Source: Gemmatimonadota bacterium (GTDB taxonomy: Bacteria; Gemmatimonadota; Gemmatimonadetes; Gemmatimonadales; GWC2-71-9). From it: a stretch of 12,726 nucleotides of DNA. The stretch spans positions 1-12,726 of the forward strand of contig JACPAP010000012.1 of NCBI GenBank assembly GCA_016180765.1, written 5' to 3'. Position numbers and translations under genes: made by a program. Numbering within the stretch: the first letter of the stretch is position 1; each line of letters begins with the position of its first letter. The notes beneath the pieces are model-generated. The model did no database searches. It was not told the DNA's origin and was given only the letters and a program-made list of their open reading frames with translations. This document shows positions 5,908-12,726 of this stretch, piece by piece.

Positions 5908-5935
5908 CCGGCAAATGCAGCTGTCCGGCGCGCAC
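5902..5935 (+). other. attC site of cassette 3, 5' arm only
   Basis: R'' ACCTAAC (5902-5908) is the exact complement of the R' core GTTAGGT at 5068-5074 that begins this cassette. What follows (CGGCAAATGCAGCTGTCCGGCG) resembles the L'' arm of attC1 (CAGCGAAATGGAGCCGTCGGGCG). No matching L' arm or GTTRRRY core follows anywhere downstream to 6550, so the site is broken and cassette 3 should not be excisable as it stands. The right edge at 5935 is approximate. Confidence 0.65.
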
Positions 5936-6168
5936 GTCTTCAACCAGCCGCCCGTCGTGCCGACCGCGGTGTGGATCAACCAGCCGCCGACCGCGTCGCC
6001 TGGGCTGTTCCGTCCCGGATCCACTCAGGACGGCGCACGAGGATGTCCCAGGACCGACGATCAGGACCCAGGCAGGGATCCCCACTACCCCCGGTTTTCC
6101 GGGAGAGGAACTGGTTGCGGCTGTACAGTAAACTCAGGTACCGGGTGTCTCATTCATGTTGACAGGTT

Positions 6169-6206
6169 CCGGTTTTCAAAGGACTCTTGATTTCATCATT
6201 CGCGGC
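6169..6206 (+). repeat. Stray copy of an attC loop segment
   Basis: These 38 bases match 5011-5048 within attC2 at 35 positions (for example TTCAAAGGAxTCTxGATTTCATCATTCGCGGC). In attC2 this is the loop plus the inner part of the L' arm. Here the outer L' and R' boxes are missing and the sequence runs straight into a truncated membrane-protein gene. The interval 5936-6168 between the broken attC3 arm and this copy (233 nt) holds no gene I can recognise, only an imperfect repeat of CAACCAGCCGCC at 5941 and 5977. Confidence 0.75.
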
Positions 6207-6208
6207 TG

Positions 6209-6550
6209 GGCCTGCATCGACTCATCCCTGTCGTCTACGGCAGCTTTGCCCTGATCGTCTGCCTCGGGTTTCGGCTCCGATCTCGCCGGACCGTCGTGCC
6301 GATCGCGGGGGCGGCCCTGGCTAGCTCGGTCCTGTTCTTCGTCCTGACCAACTTCGGCGTTTGGGCGCTGGGTTCTTGGTATCCCAAGACGTGGGAAGGG
6401 CTTGTCGCCTGCTACGTGGGCGCCATTCCGTTCTTCCATAACACCCTTGTTGGCGACGCGGTGTATACGACCGTGCTCTTCGGCGGCCTGGCGCTCGCCG
6501 AAAAGGGGCTTCCCGCGCTGCGCGAACCGGCGCTCGGCCTGTCGAAATAG
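6209..6550 (+). pseudogene. DUF6580-type membrane protein, N-terminus missing
   Basis: About 113 residues of family sequence remain: LIPVVYGSFALIVCLGFRLRSRR, then IAGAALASSVLFFVLTNFGVWALG, WYPKTWEGLVACYVGAIPFFHNTLVGDAVYTTVLFGGLAL. These hydrophobic segments and the FFVLTNFGVW and PFFxNTLxGD motifs are characteristic of DUF6580 integral membrane proteins, which are about 170-180 residues. Homology begins right after the attC-like segment, and an in-frame TGA lies at 6188-6190, so the first half with its start codon was removed. A GTG at 6296 could start an 84-residue remnant, but function is doubtful. Its stop is 9 nt before the cobalamin-binding gene, suggesting a former three-gene operon. 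Resemblance of this family to transporter substrate-binding subunits is an impression and not established here. Confidence 0.7.
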
Positions 6551-6559
6551 GAGCGGCCG

Positions 6560-7516
6560 ATGAGAATCGTTTCGCTGCTTCCCAGCGCGACAGAGATCAT
6601 TTGCGCACTGGGACTCGAAGATCGACTGGTGGGGGTCACCCACGAGTGCGATTTCCCGGCATCCGTCCAGCGACTGCCAAAGGTCACGCGCACGCTGATC
6701 CCCACCGAGGCATCCAGCGGCGACATCGATCGCCTGGTGCGTGAGCGATTGCAGACGGACCGGGCCTTGTACACGCTCGACCTGCCGGTGCTGCAAGGGC
6801 TGCGGCCTGACCTGATCGTCACCCAGGCGCTGTGCGACGTTTGCGCGGTCGCCCAGGACGAGGTCCGGGCCGCCGCCTGTATGCTCCCCGGGAGCCCCCG
6901 GGTGATCAACCTGGAACCGCAGACTCTTTCGGAGGTCCTCGCCTCCATCCGCCAGGTGGCGACGGCAGTGGGCGTGGACCGGCACGCGGACGAAGTCATC
7001 AGCGGGCTGACAGCTCGCATCGAGACCGTCGTCGCCCGCACAGCCGCACTGCAGCGCCGCCCGCGCGTTGCGTTGCTGGAATGGCTCGATCCGCCATTCT
7101 CCTGTGGCCATTGGAGTCCCGAGTTGGTCCGATTGGCGGGGGGCGTCGAGGGGTTCGGCCAAGAGGGGCGGCCGTCGCGGACGCTTCGCTGGGACGACGT
7201 GCTGACTTGGCAGCCGGAAGTCGTGTTCATCGCCTGTTGCGGCTTCAGCGTCGAGCGGACGCTGTGCGATCTGCCGGCATTGCAATTCGTCCCCGGCTGG
7301 CAGGACGTGCCCGCGGTCCGATCCGGTCGGGTGTACGTCACGAACGGCTCACACTACTTCAGCCGCCCGGGCCCCCGGCTGGTGGACAGTCTGGAGATCC
7401 TGGCGCACACGCTGCACCCCGAGGTGCATCCGCTGCCCAACGGGCTGCCGTGCCCCGTCCGCATGAATGGTTCCGGTGTCGGCATACTCACCGGCGTTTC
7501 CGAAGGGGCCGCATGA
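6560..7516 (+). CDS. Cobalamin-binding protein, BtuF-like
   Basis: A 318-residue protein of the periplasmic-binding-protein family of ABC transporters for B12 and siderophores. The opening MRIVSLLPSATEIICALG plus VGVTHECDFP is diagnostic of the cobalamin-binding group. Other matches are LDLPVLQGLRPDLIVTQALCDVCAV, the VALLEWLDPPFSCGHWSPELVRLAGG region, and RSGRVYVTNGSHYFSRPGPRLVDSLEILA. There is no signal peptide: the fold begins at residue 1. An AGGAG (6549-6553) correctly spaced from ATG 6560 excludes a longer N-terminus. So it may work in the cytoplasm, unlike transport BtuF. The downstream PP-loop gene overlaps it by 4 bp, indicating translational coupling. The family is sure; the ligand (a cobamide) is inferred from family and neighbours. 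Confidence 0.88.
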   Translation: MRIVSLLPSATEIICALGLEDRLVGVTHECDFPASVQRLPKVTRTLIPTEASSGDIDRLVRERLQTDRALYTLDLPVLQGLRPDLIVTQALCDVCAVAQDEVRAAACMLPGSPRVINLEPQTLSEVLASIRQVATAVGVDRHADEVISGLTARIETVVARTAALQRRPRVALLEWLDPPFSCGHWSPELVRLAGGVEGFGQEGRPSRTLRWDDVLTWQPEVVFIACCGFSVERTLCDLPALQFVPGWQDVPAVRSGRVYVTNGSHYFSRPGPRLVDSLEILAHTLHPEVHPLPNGLPCPVRMNGSGVGILTGVSEGAA

Positions 7517-8211
7517 TGTCACGCCGCGTGCTGCTCTCCTGGAGTTCGGGCAAGGATAGCGCCTGGACCTTGCACGTCCTTCGCCAACAACGGGATGTGG
7601 AAATCGTCGGCCTGCTGACCACCTTCAATGAGGCCGCGGGCCGCGTGGCCATGCACGCCGTCCGCCGCGCGCTGGTCGAAGCCCAGGCTTCCGCGGCGGG
7701 CCTGCCCCTCTGGCCAGTCCTCTTGCCGTGGCCCTGTTCCAACGCTGAGTACGAACAACGGATGTCGGCTGTGATCGACCGCGCGCGGCAGGAAGGCATC
7801 ACGCACGTGGCCTTCGGCGACCTGTTCCTGCAGGACGTGCGAGACTACCGCATCCGCCAATTGTCCGGGACCGGGGTCGAGCCGCTATTTCCCTTGTGGG
7901 GTTCGCCCGCCGACACGCCGGGCCTGGCCCGGCGGATGCTGGACGGTGGCCTGCGCGCCGTGCTGACGTGCGTGGACCCGAAGCAGCTCCCGGAGTCGTT
8001 CGCTGGGCGGCCGTATGACGCGGCGTTGTTGGCCGATCTGCCACCGGACGTCGATCCGTGCGGCGAACGCGGAGAGTTTCATACCTTCTGCTTCCGCGGG
8101 CCGATGTTTGCCTCCGAGATTGCCGTGCAGGTTGGCGAAACGCTTTCCCGTGACGGGTTCTGCTTCACCGATCTGGTGCCAGGTGCGTCCGTGGTTCACT
8201 CGCGCTCTTGA
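7513..8211 (+). CDS. DUF71/COG2102 PP-loop ATPase (diphthine-ammonia ligase family), likely B12 subgroup
   Basis: A 232-residue PP-loop ATP pyrophosphatase: nucleotide loop SWSSGKDSAW near the N-terminus, TTFNEAAGRVAMHAVRR, FGDLFLQDVRDYR, EPLFPLWG, and the C-terminal hallmark DPCGERGEFHTFCFRGPMF. The eukaryotic and archaeal relative (Dph6) amidates diphthine, which bacteria lack. Published comparative genomics of DUF71 proposed that a bacterial subgroup acts in B12 salvage, and the direct coupling to a cobalamin-binding protein fits that. Two starts are possible: ATG 7513 in an ATGA overlap, or ATG 7516, better spaced from the GAAGGGG at 7502-7508. The chemistry in bacteria is unproven. Confidence 0.85.
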   Translation: MMSRRVLLSWSSGKDSAWTLHVLRQQRDVEIVGLLTTFNEAAGRVAMHAVRRALVEAQASAAGLPLWPVLLPWPCSNAEYEQRMSAVIDRARQEGITHVAFGDLFLQDVRDYRIRQLSGTGVEPLFPLWGSPADTPGLARRMLDGGLRAVLTCVDPKQLPESFAGRPYDAALLADLPPDVDPCGERGEFHTFCFRGPMFASEIAVQVGETLSRDGFCFTDLVPGASVVHSRS

Positions 8212-8720
8212 TCTCTTCTTGAGGGCCGCGGCACTACTGGGTCCTCATGGCGCGTGATTCCACCGCGATCACCGCCAGGTTCTGCCCCAGTAACCGTGTG
8301 ACCGCGTTAGCCATCGACACTGGCGCGTCCGGAATCACATCACATAGCTATCCGGACTTCTACGCACCGATCGGCAGCATGACGGGGCGTCTCGGCGAGC
8401 GGATCTCGGGATCCGCGGGTGCAAAGCTATGGACTGATGCCTACGGCTTGGAGGCGCTACGTCACCTGCCTAGATGACCAGTTCCGCCAGTGCCACATCG
8501 AAGCGGGGAGACCGTCGAAGGCCGGCGGATTGCCCAGATCCCCATAGGTGGAGCGGCAGGGCTGCTCGCCGACGCCCATCTATTGTCATGATGTCCCGGG
8601 AGGGGAGGCCGAGGATGTCCTGGAACAACGTGATATCCCACCGAAGGGAAGCCACCGCCGGGGCTCACCGGACAGCTACACTCGCTGGACAACTCCATCC
8701 CGCACGCCAAGATTCGCGCT
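8212..8720. other. 509-bp gap without a recognisable gene
   Basis: I see no convincing gene, RNA or repeat here. Short open frames exist on both strands (8247-8477 plus, 8470-8655 minus), but neither has a ribosome-binding site or a family signature. Small palindromes such as TCCGGA at 8339 and 8364 are not arranged as a clear terminator. The stretch may contain decayed coding sequence and probably the promoter of the kinase gene, but no -35/-10 pair stands out. Confidence 0.5.
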
Positions 8721-10958
8721 ATGCCGATCACGCCTTCTGATATGGATGGTGCCCCGGCTGAGCCAGAGTTCGCGATGGCGGAGCACGCCACGCGACTCGC
8801 CTCGGCGCTCGCTGATCGCTACACGATTGCGCGCGAGCTGGGGCGCGGCGGCATGGCGACCGTGTATCTTGCCGAAGACCTCAAGCACCACCGGAAGGTC
8901 GCGATCAAGGTCCTCCGGCCGGAACTCGCCGGCGCGATTGGTCCGGATCGCTTTCTCCGCGAAATCCACATTGTTGCGCGCCTCACGCACCCGCATATCC
9001 TTCCCCTCCACGACTCCGGGGAGGCCGCGGGGTTCCTGTACTATGTGATGCCGTACGTCGAAGGCGAGACCTTGCGGCAGCATCTCCTCCGCGTGACACC
9101 GTGTGCCCTGGAAGACGCGCTGATCATCACGCGTCAACTTGCCGCCGCCCTCGACTACGCGCACCGCCAGGGGCTGGTGCATCGCGACGTGAAGCCGGAG
9201 AACATTCTGCTGCACCATGGCGAGGCGGTGCTGGCCGACTTCGGGATCGCGCTCGCCCTCCAAACAGTCGGTGGAGACCGCCTGACCCAGACTGGCCTGT
9301 GGGTCGGCACGCCGGACTACATGAGCCCCGAGCAACTGACGGGTGCCCCAGACCTTGATGCCCGGTGCGACGTCTACGCGCTTGGCTGCGTGCTCTATGT
9401 CACGGATGAGCGGCCGGCCGCGCCAAAGACCCTCAATCCCGCGGTCCCGTGGAACGTCGGCTCGGTCGTCATGCGAATGCTTGAGAAGGACCGCGCGTCG
9501 AGAATGCCAACCATGCGTCACGTTCTCGCCTCTCTCGATCCGGCCAGAAGTGATCGAGATGCAGCGGACGAGGCGGGGACCATGAAGACCATTGCCGTGC
9601 TGCCGTTCGTCAACATGAGCGCCGATCCGGAAAACGAGTATTTCTGCGACGGCCTGGCAGAGGAACTGATTAATGCGCTCACCAAGGTGGAAGCATTACG
9701 AGTAGCGGCTCGGACATCCGCGTTCTTCTTCAAGGGGAAGAACACCGATTTGCGCGAGATCGGGCGGAGCTTGAACGTCAGTACCATCCTGGAAGGCAGC
9801 GTCCGGAAAGCAGGCAACCGCTTGCGAATTACCGCCCAGCTGGTGAACGCCGATGACGGTTACCACCTCTGGTCGGAACGCTATGATCGCCTGGTCGAGG
9901 ACATTTTCCAGATCCAGGACGAGATCGCCCTCGCGATCGTCGAGCTCCTGAAGGTGAAGCTGCTGGGGGGAGAGAAAGAAGCGCTTGCCAAGCGGTACAC
10001 GGAAAACGTCGAGGCCTACCAGTGGTACCTGAAGGGGCGCCATTACTGGCAGGGATGGACCGAAGAGGCGCTGCGAAAGGCGCGGGAGTGCTTCGAGCGC
10101 GCGATCCAGATCGATCCGGAGTACGGGCTCGCGTACTCGGGACTGGCGGACGTGTTTGCCGTGGAAAGCGCCGTCCTCTGCCCTCCGCGCGAGGCATGGC
10201 CCAAGGCGAGGGCCGCGCTCACGAAAGCGCTGGCGCTCGATGAAAATCTCGCTGAGGCATGGACTCTCAATGGCGTGTTCCACATGGTCTACGAGTGGGA
10301 CCAACCGGCAGCCCGAGCGGACGTCATGCGAGCGATAACGCTCAATCCGCGGCTGGCCCACGCGCACGCCGTGCTGGCGCAGGTGGAGCTCTATTCCGGT
10401 CGGGTCCCGGAGGCGGTGGCCGCGGGTCGGCGCGCCGTCGAGCTGGATCCGCTGTCGCCGTTTTGGAACTATATCCTCGGGTGGGTATACTGGACGCAAG
10501 GCGAGTACGATCGCGCCTTGCATCAATTGGACGCCCTGAGAGAGATTCACCCGCATTCATGGTTCCCCCATTTCGGCCGCGGCATTGTCGCTGGCGCGGT
10601 GGGAATGCGGGACGAAGCCGTCGCAGCGTTCGAGGAAGCGGTGCGCTGTTCGGCCGGCAGCCCCTATGCGATCGGGTACCTCGCCTGCGCCTGTGCCGTC
10701 GCGGAGCGACGCGATCGCGCGGAAGCCGAGCTCGCCAGCCTGCTCGAGCGCGCCCAACATAGTTGGGTTCCCGCCCTCAGCGTGGCGATAGGGCACCTCG
10801 GACTCGGCGCGGTGGACCGTGCTTTCCAATGGCTGGAGCGCGCGTACGACGAGCGAGACGCCTGGTTACTCTGGCACACGTACGATCCAGTTTTCCAGCG
10901 CCTTCGCGCCGACCCTAAAATGATCGATCTTCTTCGCCGCCTCCGCTTGCCGCAGTGA
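8721..10958 (+). CDS. Ser/Thr kinase - TolB/FlgO-like - TPR fusion protein, kinase C-lobe shortened
   Basis: A 745-residue protein. Residues 34-285 are a Hanks kinase: glycine loop LGRGGMATVYLA (40-51), ATP lysine K63, catalytic loop H154-R-D156-V-K158-P-E-N161, D173-F-G, and M201-S-P-E-Q. Residues 288-425 (KTIAVLPFVNMSADPENEYFCDGLAEELINAL, then VSTILEGSVRKAGNRLRITAQLV and LWSERYDR) form the TolB/FlgO-like domain common in kinase- and cyclase-TPR proteins. TPR-type helices fill 430-735. After DVYALGCVLY (217-226) the sequence jumps to VTDERPAAPKTLNPAVP. Relatives normally carry EMLxGxPPFxGxTAQAxxAR or similar between these, so roughly 20-30 residues (end of helix F to helix G) appear deleted in frame. 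No transmembrane segment is visible. An in-frame ATG at 8775 (MAEHATRLASALADRY) matches the usual family N-terminus better than 8721; neither has a strong ribosome-binding site. Confidence 0.88.
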   Translation: MPITPSDMDGAPAEPEFAMAEHATRLASALADRYTIARELGRGGMATVYLAEDLKHHRKVAIKVLRPELAGAIGPDRFLREIHIVARLTHPHILPLHDSGEAAGFLYYVMPYVEGETLRQHLLRVTPCALEDALIITRQLAAALDYAHRQGLVHRDVKPENILLHHGEAVLADFGIALALQTVGGDRLTQTGLWVGTPDYMSPEQLTGAPDLDARCDVYALGCVLYVTDERPAAPKTLNPAVPWNVGSVVMRMLEKDRASRMPTMRHVLASLDPARSDRDAADEAGTMKTIAVLPFVNMSADPENEYFCDGLAEELINALTKVEALRVAARTSAFFFKGKNTDLREIGRSLNVSTILEGSVRKAGNRLRITAQLVNADDGYHLWSERYDRLVEDIFQIQDEIALAIVELLKVKLLGGEKEALAKRYTENVEAYQWYLKGRHYWQGWTEEALRKARECFERAIQIDPEYGLAYSGLADVFAVESAVLCPPREAWPKARAALTKALALDENLAEAWTLNGVFHMVYEWDQPAARADVMRAITLNPRLAHAHAVLAQVELYSGRVPEAVAAGRRAVELDPLSPFWNYILGWVYWTQGEYDRALHQLDALREIHPHSWFPHFGRGIVAGAVGMRDEAVAAFEEAVRCSAGSPYAIGYLACACAVAERRDRAEAELASLLERAQHSWVPALSVAIGHLGLGAVDRAFQWLERAYDERDAWLLWHTYDPVFQRLRADPKMIDLLRRLRLPQ

Positions 10959-11166
10959 TAGCGATATAGCGAGGGCTACCAACGGCGACATCGCCCACAA
11001 GAGGCCAAGATTGCCCTCAATCCTTTGCTGCGCGGGCGCGTTTGCTACGCCGTGCGCAGGCAGCCGACCGACCCTTGAACTTGACGTACCCGCGGACCCG
11101 CCCCTCTTTCAGGTGCGAAGCGCGCTGCGCGCGTGAGTCTCGGCCAGGAGCGGTAAAGGAAGAGAG

Positions 11167-12474
11167 ATGACGGTCTCCCGCTTGGTGCTTGGACTAGTGC
11201 TGGCCAGTACCCTCGCGTCCTGCAATAGTGAGCGAAGCCACCGGACTCCAGGGGGCGAGCAGACGATCAGCACACAGGCAGGAACAGCGTCCGAGTTCCT
11301 GTTCATTTGGGCAGGAGACGCTGACCGCAAGGAGAGCGACTTCCTCGCCGTGATCGGCGCTAAGCGCGGTTCACGTGACTACGGGCGCGTTGTGGCTACG
11401 CTTCCCATTGGGTCCTCGGGAACCATGCCGCATCACACCGAGTACGAATACCCGCCCGGTCACGTCTTATTCGCTAACGGATGGGTCGCTGGTCGGACCT
11501 TCTTGCTTGACCTCCGCAATCCGCGAAAGCCGCGCCTCGCGGGCAATCTCGGTCCCGTGGGTGGCTATGGGTTTCCCCACAGCTTCGCCCGTCTCCCCAA
11601 TGGCCACGTACTGGCCACGTTCCAATCAACCGGCAATGCCTACGCCCCGCCCGGCGGCCTAGTCGAGATGGACGAGACGGGAGCGCTTGTGCGTGCGGCC
11701 AGCGCAGTCGATCCCAACATCGATCCGGAAATGATCTGGCCTTACAGCCTCACCATTATTTCAGCCGTCGATCGTGCGGTAGTAACGACCACTCCCATGG
11801 GGTATCCCTCGTGGGCGACCATGCCGTCGGGCTCATGGCAACGAGAACGCGTGGATGCAACCATGACTCGCCACGTGCAGGTGTGGTCGCTATCGGACTT
11901 GCGCCTGCGCACGACCCTTGAGCTCCCGGTTTCTCCACAAGGGAAACACTACGAACTTCCAGACGAGCCGCGCCTCCTGCCGGACGGCTCTGTATATGTG
12001 AACACGTTCACCTGCGGCCTCTATCGCATCACGCGGATAACCGAGCCTGAGCCAAGCATGGAGTTCGTCTATTCATTCCCCGGAGGCGAGAGCGAGCACA
12101 CGTTTTGTGGAGTGCCTGTGCTGATGGGCCAGTACTGGATACAACCAGTCGGCGCGCTGCCCGGCCTGATTGCTCTCGATATCGGCGATCCTGCCAGGCC
12201 GGTTGAGGCCTCTCGGCTCAATCTCGATACGCGTTTCGTGATGCCGCACTGGATGGCAGCAGATCGTCAAGGGAATCGGCTTGTACTCACGGGCCACCTA
12301 CAGAGCTGGGTTCTGGTTATTGATCTCGACGTGCGCACCGGCACGCTGACCATCGACCGGAACTTCGGAGGCGACGACTCCGGGTTACCAGGCGTCAGTT
12401 TCGACCGCGCCGACTGGCCGCATGGTCGAACGGGCAAGGCCGACGTGCATGGGGCGCTCTTTCGCCTCAAATAG
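11167..12474 (+). CDS. Lipoprotein of the selenium-binding protein / methanethiol oxidase family
   Basis: A 435-residue protein with a signal peptide and lipobox LASC, C19 being the lipidation site, so it is probably anchored in the cell envelope. The rest is a beta-propeller of SBP56/SELENBP1 type: FLAVIGAKRGSRDYGRVVATLPI, the paired histidines H89-H90 in MPHHTEYEY, RTFLLDLRNPRKPRL, H138 in FPHSFARLPNGHVLATF, HVQVWSLSDLRLRTTLELP, ALDIGDPARPVEASRL, H361 in MPHWMAADRQGNRLVLTG, and H419 and H428 near the end (DVHGALF). Known relatives oxidise methanethiol with bound copper through histidines; the conserved His motifs suggest metal binding here too. The family match is by pattern and this is a distant branch, so the substrate is uncertain. 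AAAGGAAGAG precedes the ATG. The 208-bp space upstream shows no gene. Confidence 0.75.
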   Translation: MTVSRLVLGLVLASTLASCNSERSHRTPGGEQTISTQAGTASEFLFIWAGDADRKESDFLAVIGAKRGSRDYGRVVATLPIGSSGTMPHHTEYEYPPGHVLFANGWVAGRTFLLDLRNPRKPRLAGNLGPVGGYGFPHSFARLPNGHVLATFQSTGNAYAPPGGLVEMDETGALVRAASAVDPNIDPEMIWPYSLTIISAVDRAVVTTTPMGYPSWATMPSGSWQRERVDATMTRHVQVWSLSDLRLRTTLELPVSPQGKHYELPDEPRLLPDGSVYVNTFTCGLYRITRITEPEPSMEFVYSFPGGESEHTFCGVPVLMGQYWIQPVGALPGLIALDIGDPARPVEASRLNLDTRFVMPHWMAADRQGNRLVLTGHLQSWVLVIDLDVRTGTLTIDRNFGGDDSGLPGVSFDRADWPHGRTGKADVHGALFRLK

Positions 12475-12726
12475 CGCATGCTCCTTAAGTGCGCCGCGAA
12501 GGTCAGCGCTGCGGCAGGCGGTACCACAGGCCGGAATGAAGCGCGGCCTAACACCATTAAGAAGTGCGCTGTCAAGGGGACGTAATCCTACCCTCGCGGG
12601 GAGCGTAGCTCGCCGCCGCCGTGCCTCTGCTTCTTCTTCTCCTGCTCCGCCTGTCTGCGAGCGGCGCCTGCCGGTCGTATCAGCGTGAGCGTCACCCGCG
12701 GTGGCGTCCAAACACCATGATGGGCT

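Noticed and set aside
6159..6187. TTGACA as a -35 box ahead of the DUF6580 remnant
   Set aside because: No acceptable -10 box at 16-18 nt spacing, and it lies next to a truncated gene and an attC fragment.
8306..8312. GTTAGCC as an attC core
   Set aside because: The sixth base is C and not a purine, and no paired arms are present.
8247..8477. 76-codon plus-strand open frame after the PP-loop gene
   Set aside because: No ribosome-binding site, no family signature and weak codon bias; more likely non-coding or decayed.
8470..8655. 61-codon minus-strand open frame
   Set aside because: Some phrases look protein-like (ITLFQDILGLPSRDI) but there is no recognisable family and no ribosome-binding site.
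1..12726. CRISPR array, tRNA, rRNA or integron integrase gene
   Set aside because: No regularly spaced repeats beyond the pair at 72-109, no cloverleaf or rRNA segment seen, and no tyrosine-recombinase frame on either strand.

Overview
This is a GC-rich bacterial window. Three things fit a Gemmatimonadota- or Acidobacteriota-like soil or sediment bacterium: the Ser/Thr kinase-TPR fusion protein, a second kinase remnant of the same general type, and the very high third-position GC of the first genes. No rRNA or other taxonomic marker is present, so that placement is inference. The window is an accessory region built from several unrelated pieces joined at visible scars.

Positions 1-1213 hold a two-gene operon: a response regulator with a C-terminal zinc ribbon, then a 120-residue protein of unknown role. 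Positions about 1242-2228 are a graveyard. It contains a Ser/Thr kinase cut at both ends (minus strand), a 41-residue stub of a RelE/ParE-type toxin, and an intact antitoxin whose partner toxin stops after nine codons where an IS110-family element begins (about 2222-3365, transposase on the minus strand).

The most interesting part is 3366-5908: three consecutive integron gene cassettes without an integrase in the window (a CALIN, or the distal part of a larger integron). Cassette 1 carries an SnoaL/DUF4440-like lipoprotein, cassette 2 an exported amidohydrolase, and cassette 3 a HigB-HigA toxin-antitoxin pair with its own promoter, operator and probably a leaderless mRNA. Two complete attC sites (3894-4030 and 4982-5074) show paired R and L boxes with an unpaired G in the L'' arm. 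The start and end of each cassette are perfect inverted repeats (15, 11 and 13 bp) specific to that cassette and longer than the 7-bp core. The array is damaged at both ends. The first attC keeps only its 3' half beside the IS110 element. The last attC keeps only its 5' arm, and a stray attC loop copy at 6169-6206 is joined to a decapitated membrane-protein gene.

Positions 6209-8211 look like a B12-related operon: the C-terminal part of a DUF6580-type membrane protein, a BtuF-like cobalamin-binding protein without a signal peptide, and a DUF71/COG2102 PP-loop ATPase overlapping it by 4 bp. After a 509-bp gap with nothing recognisable comes a 745-residue protein (kinase domain, TolB/FlgO-like domain, TPRs). 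Its kinase C-lobe appears to have lost roughly 20-30 residues in frame. The window closes with a lipoprotein of the selenium-binding protein/methanethiol oxidase family and a 250-bp tail without a gene.
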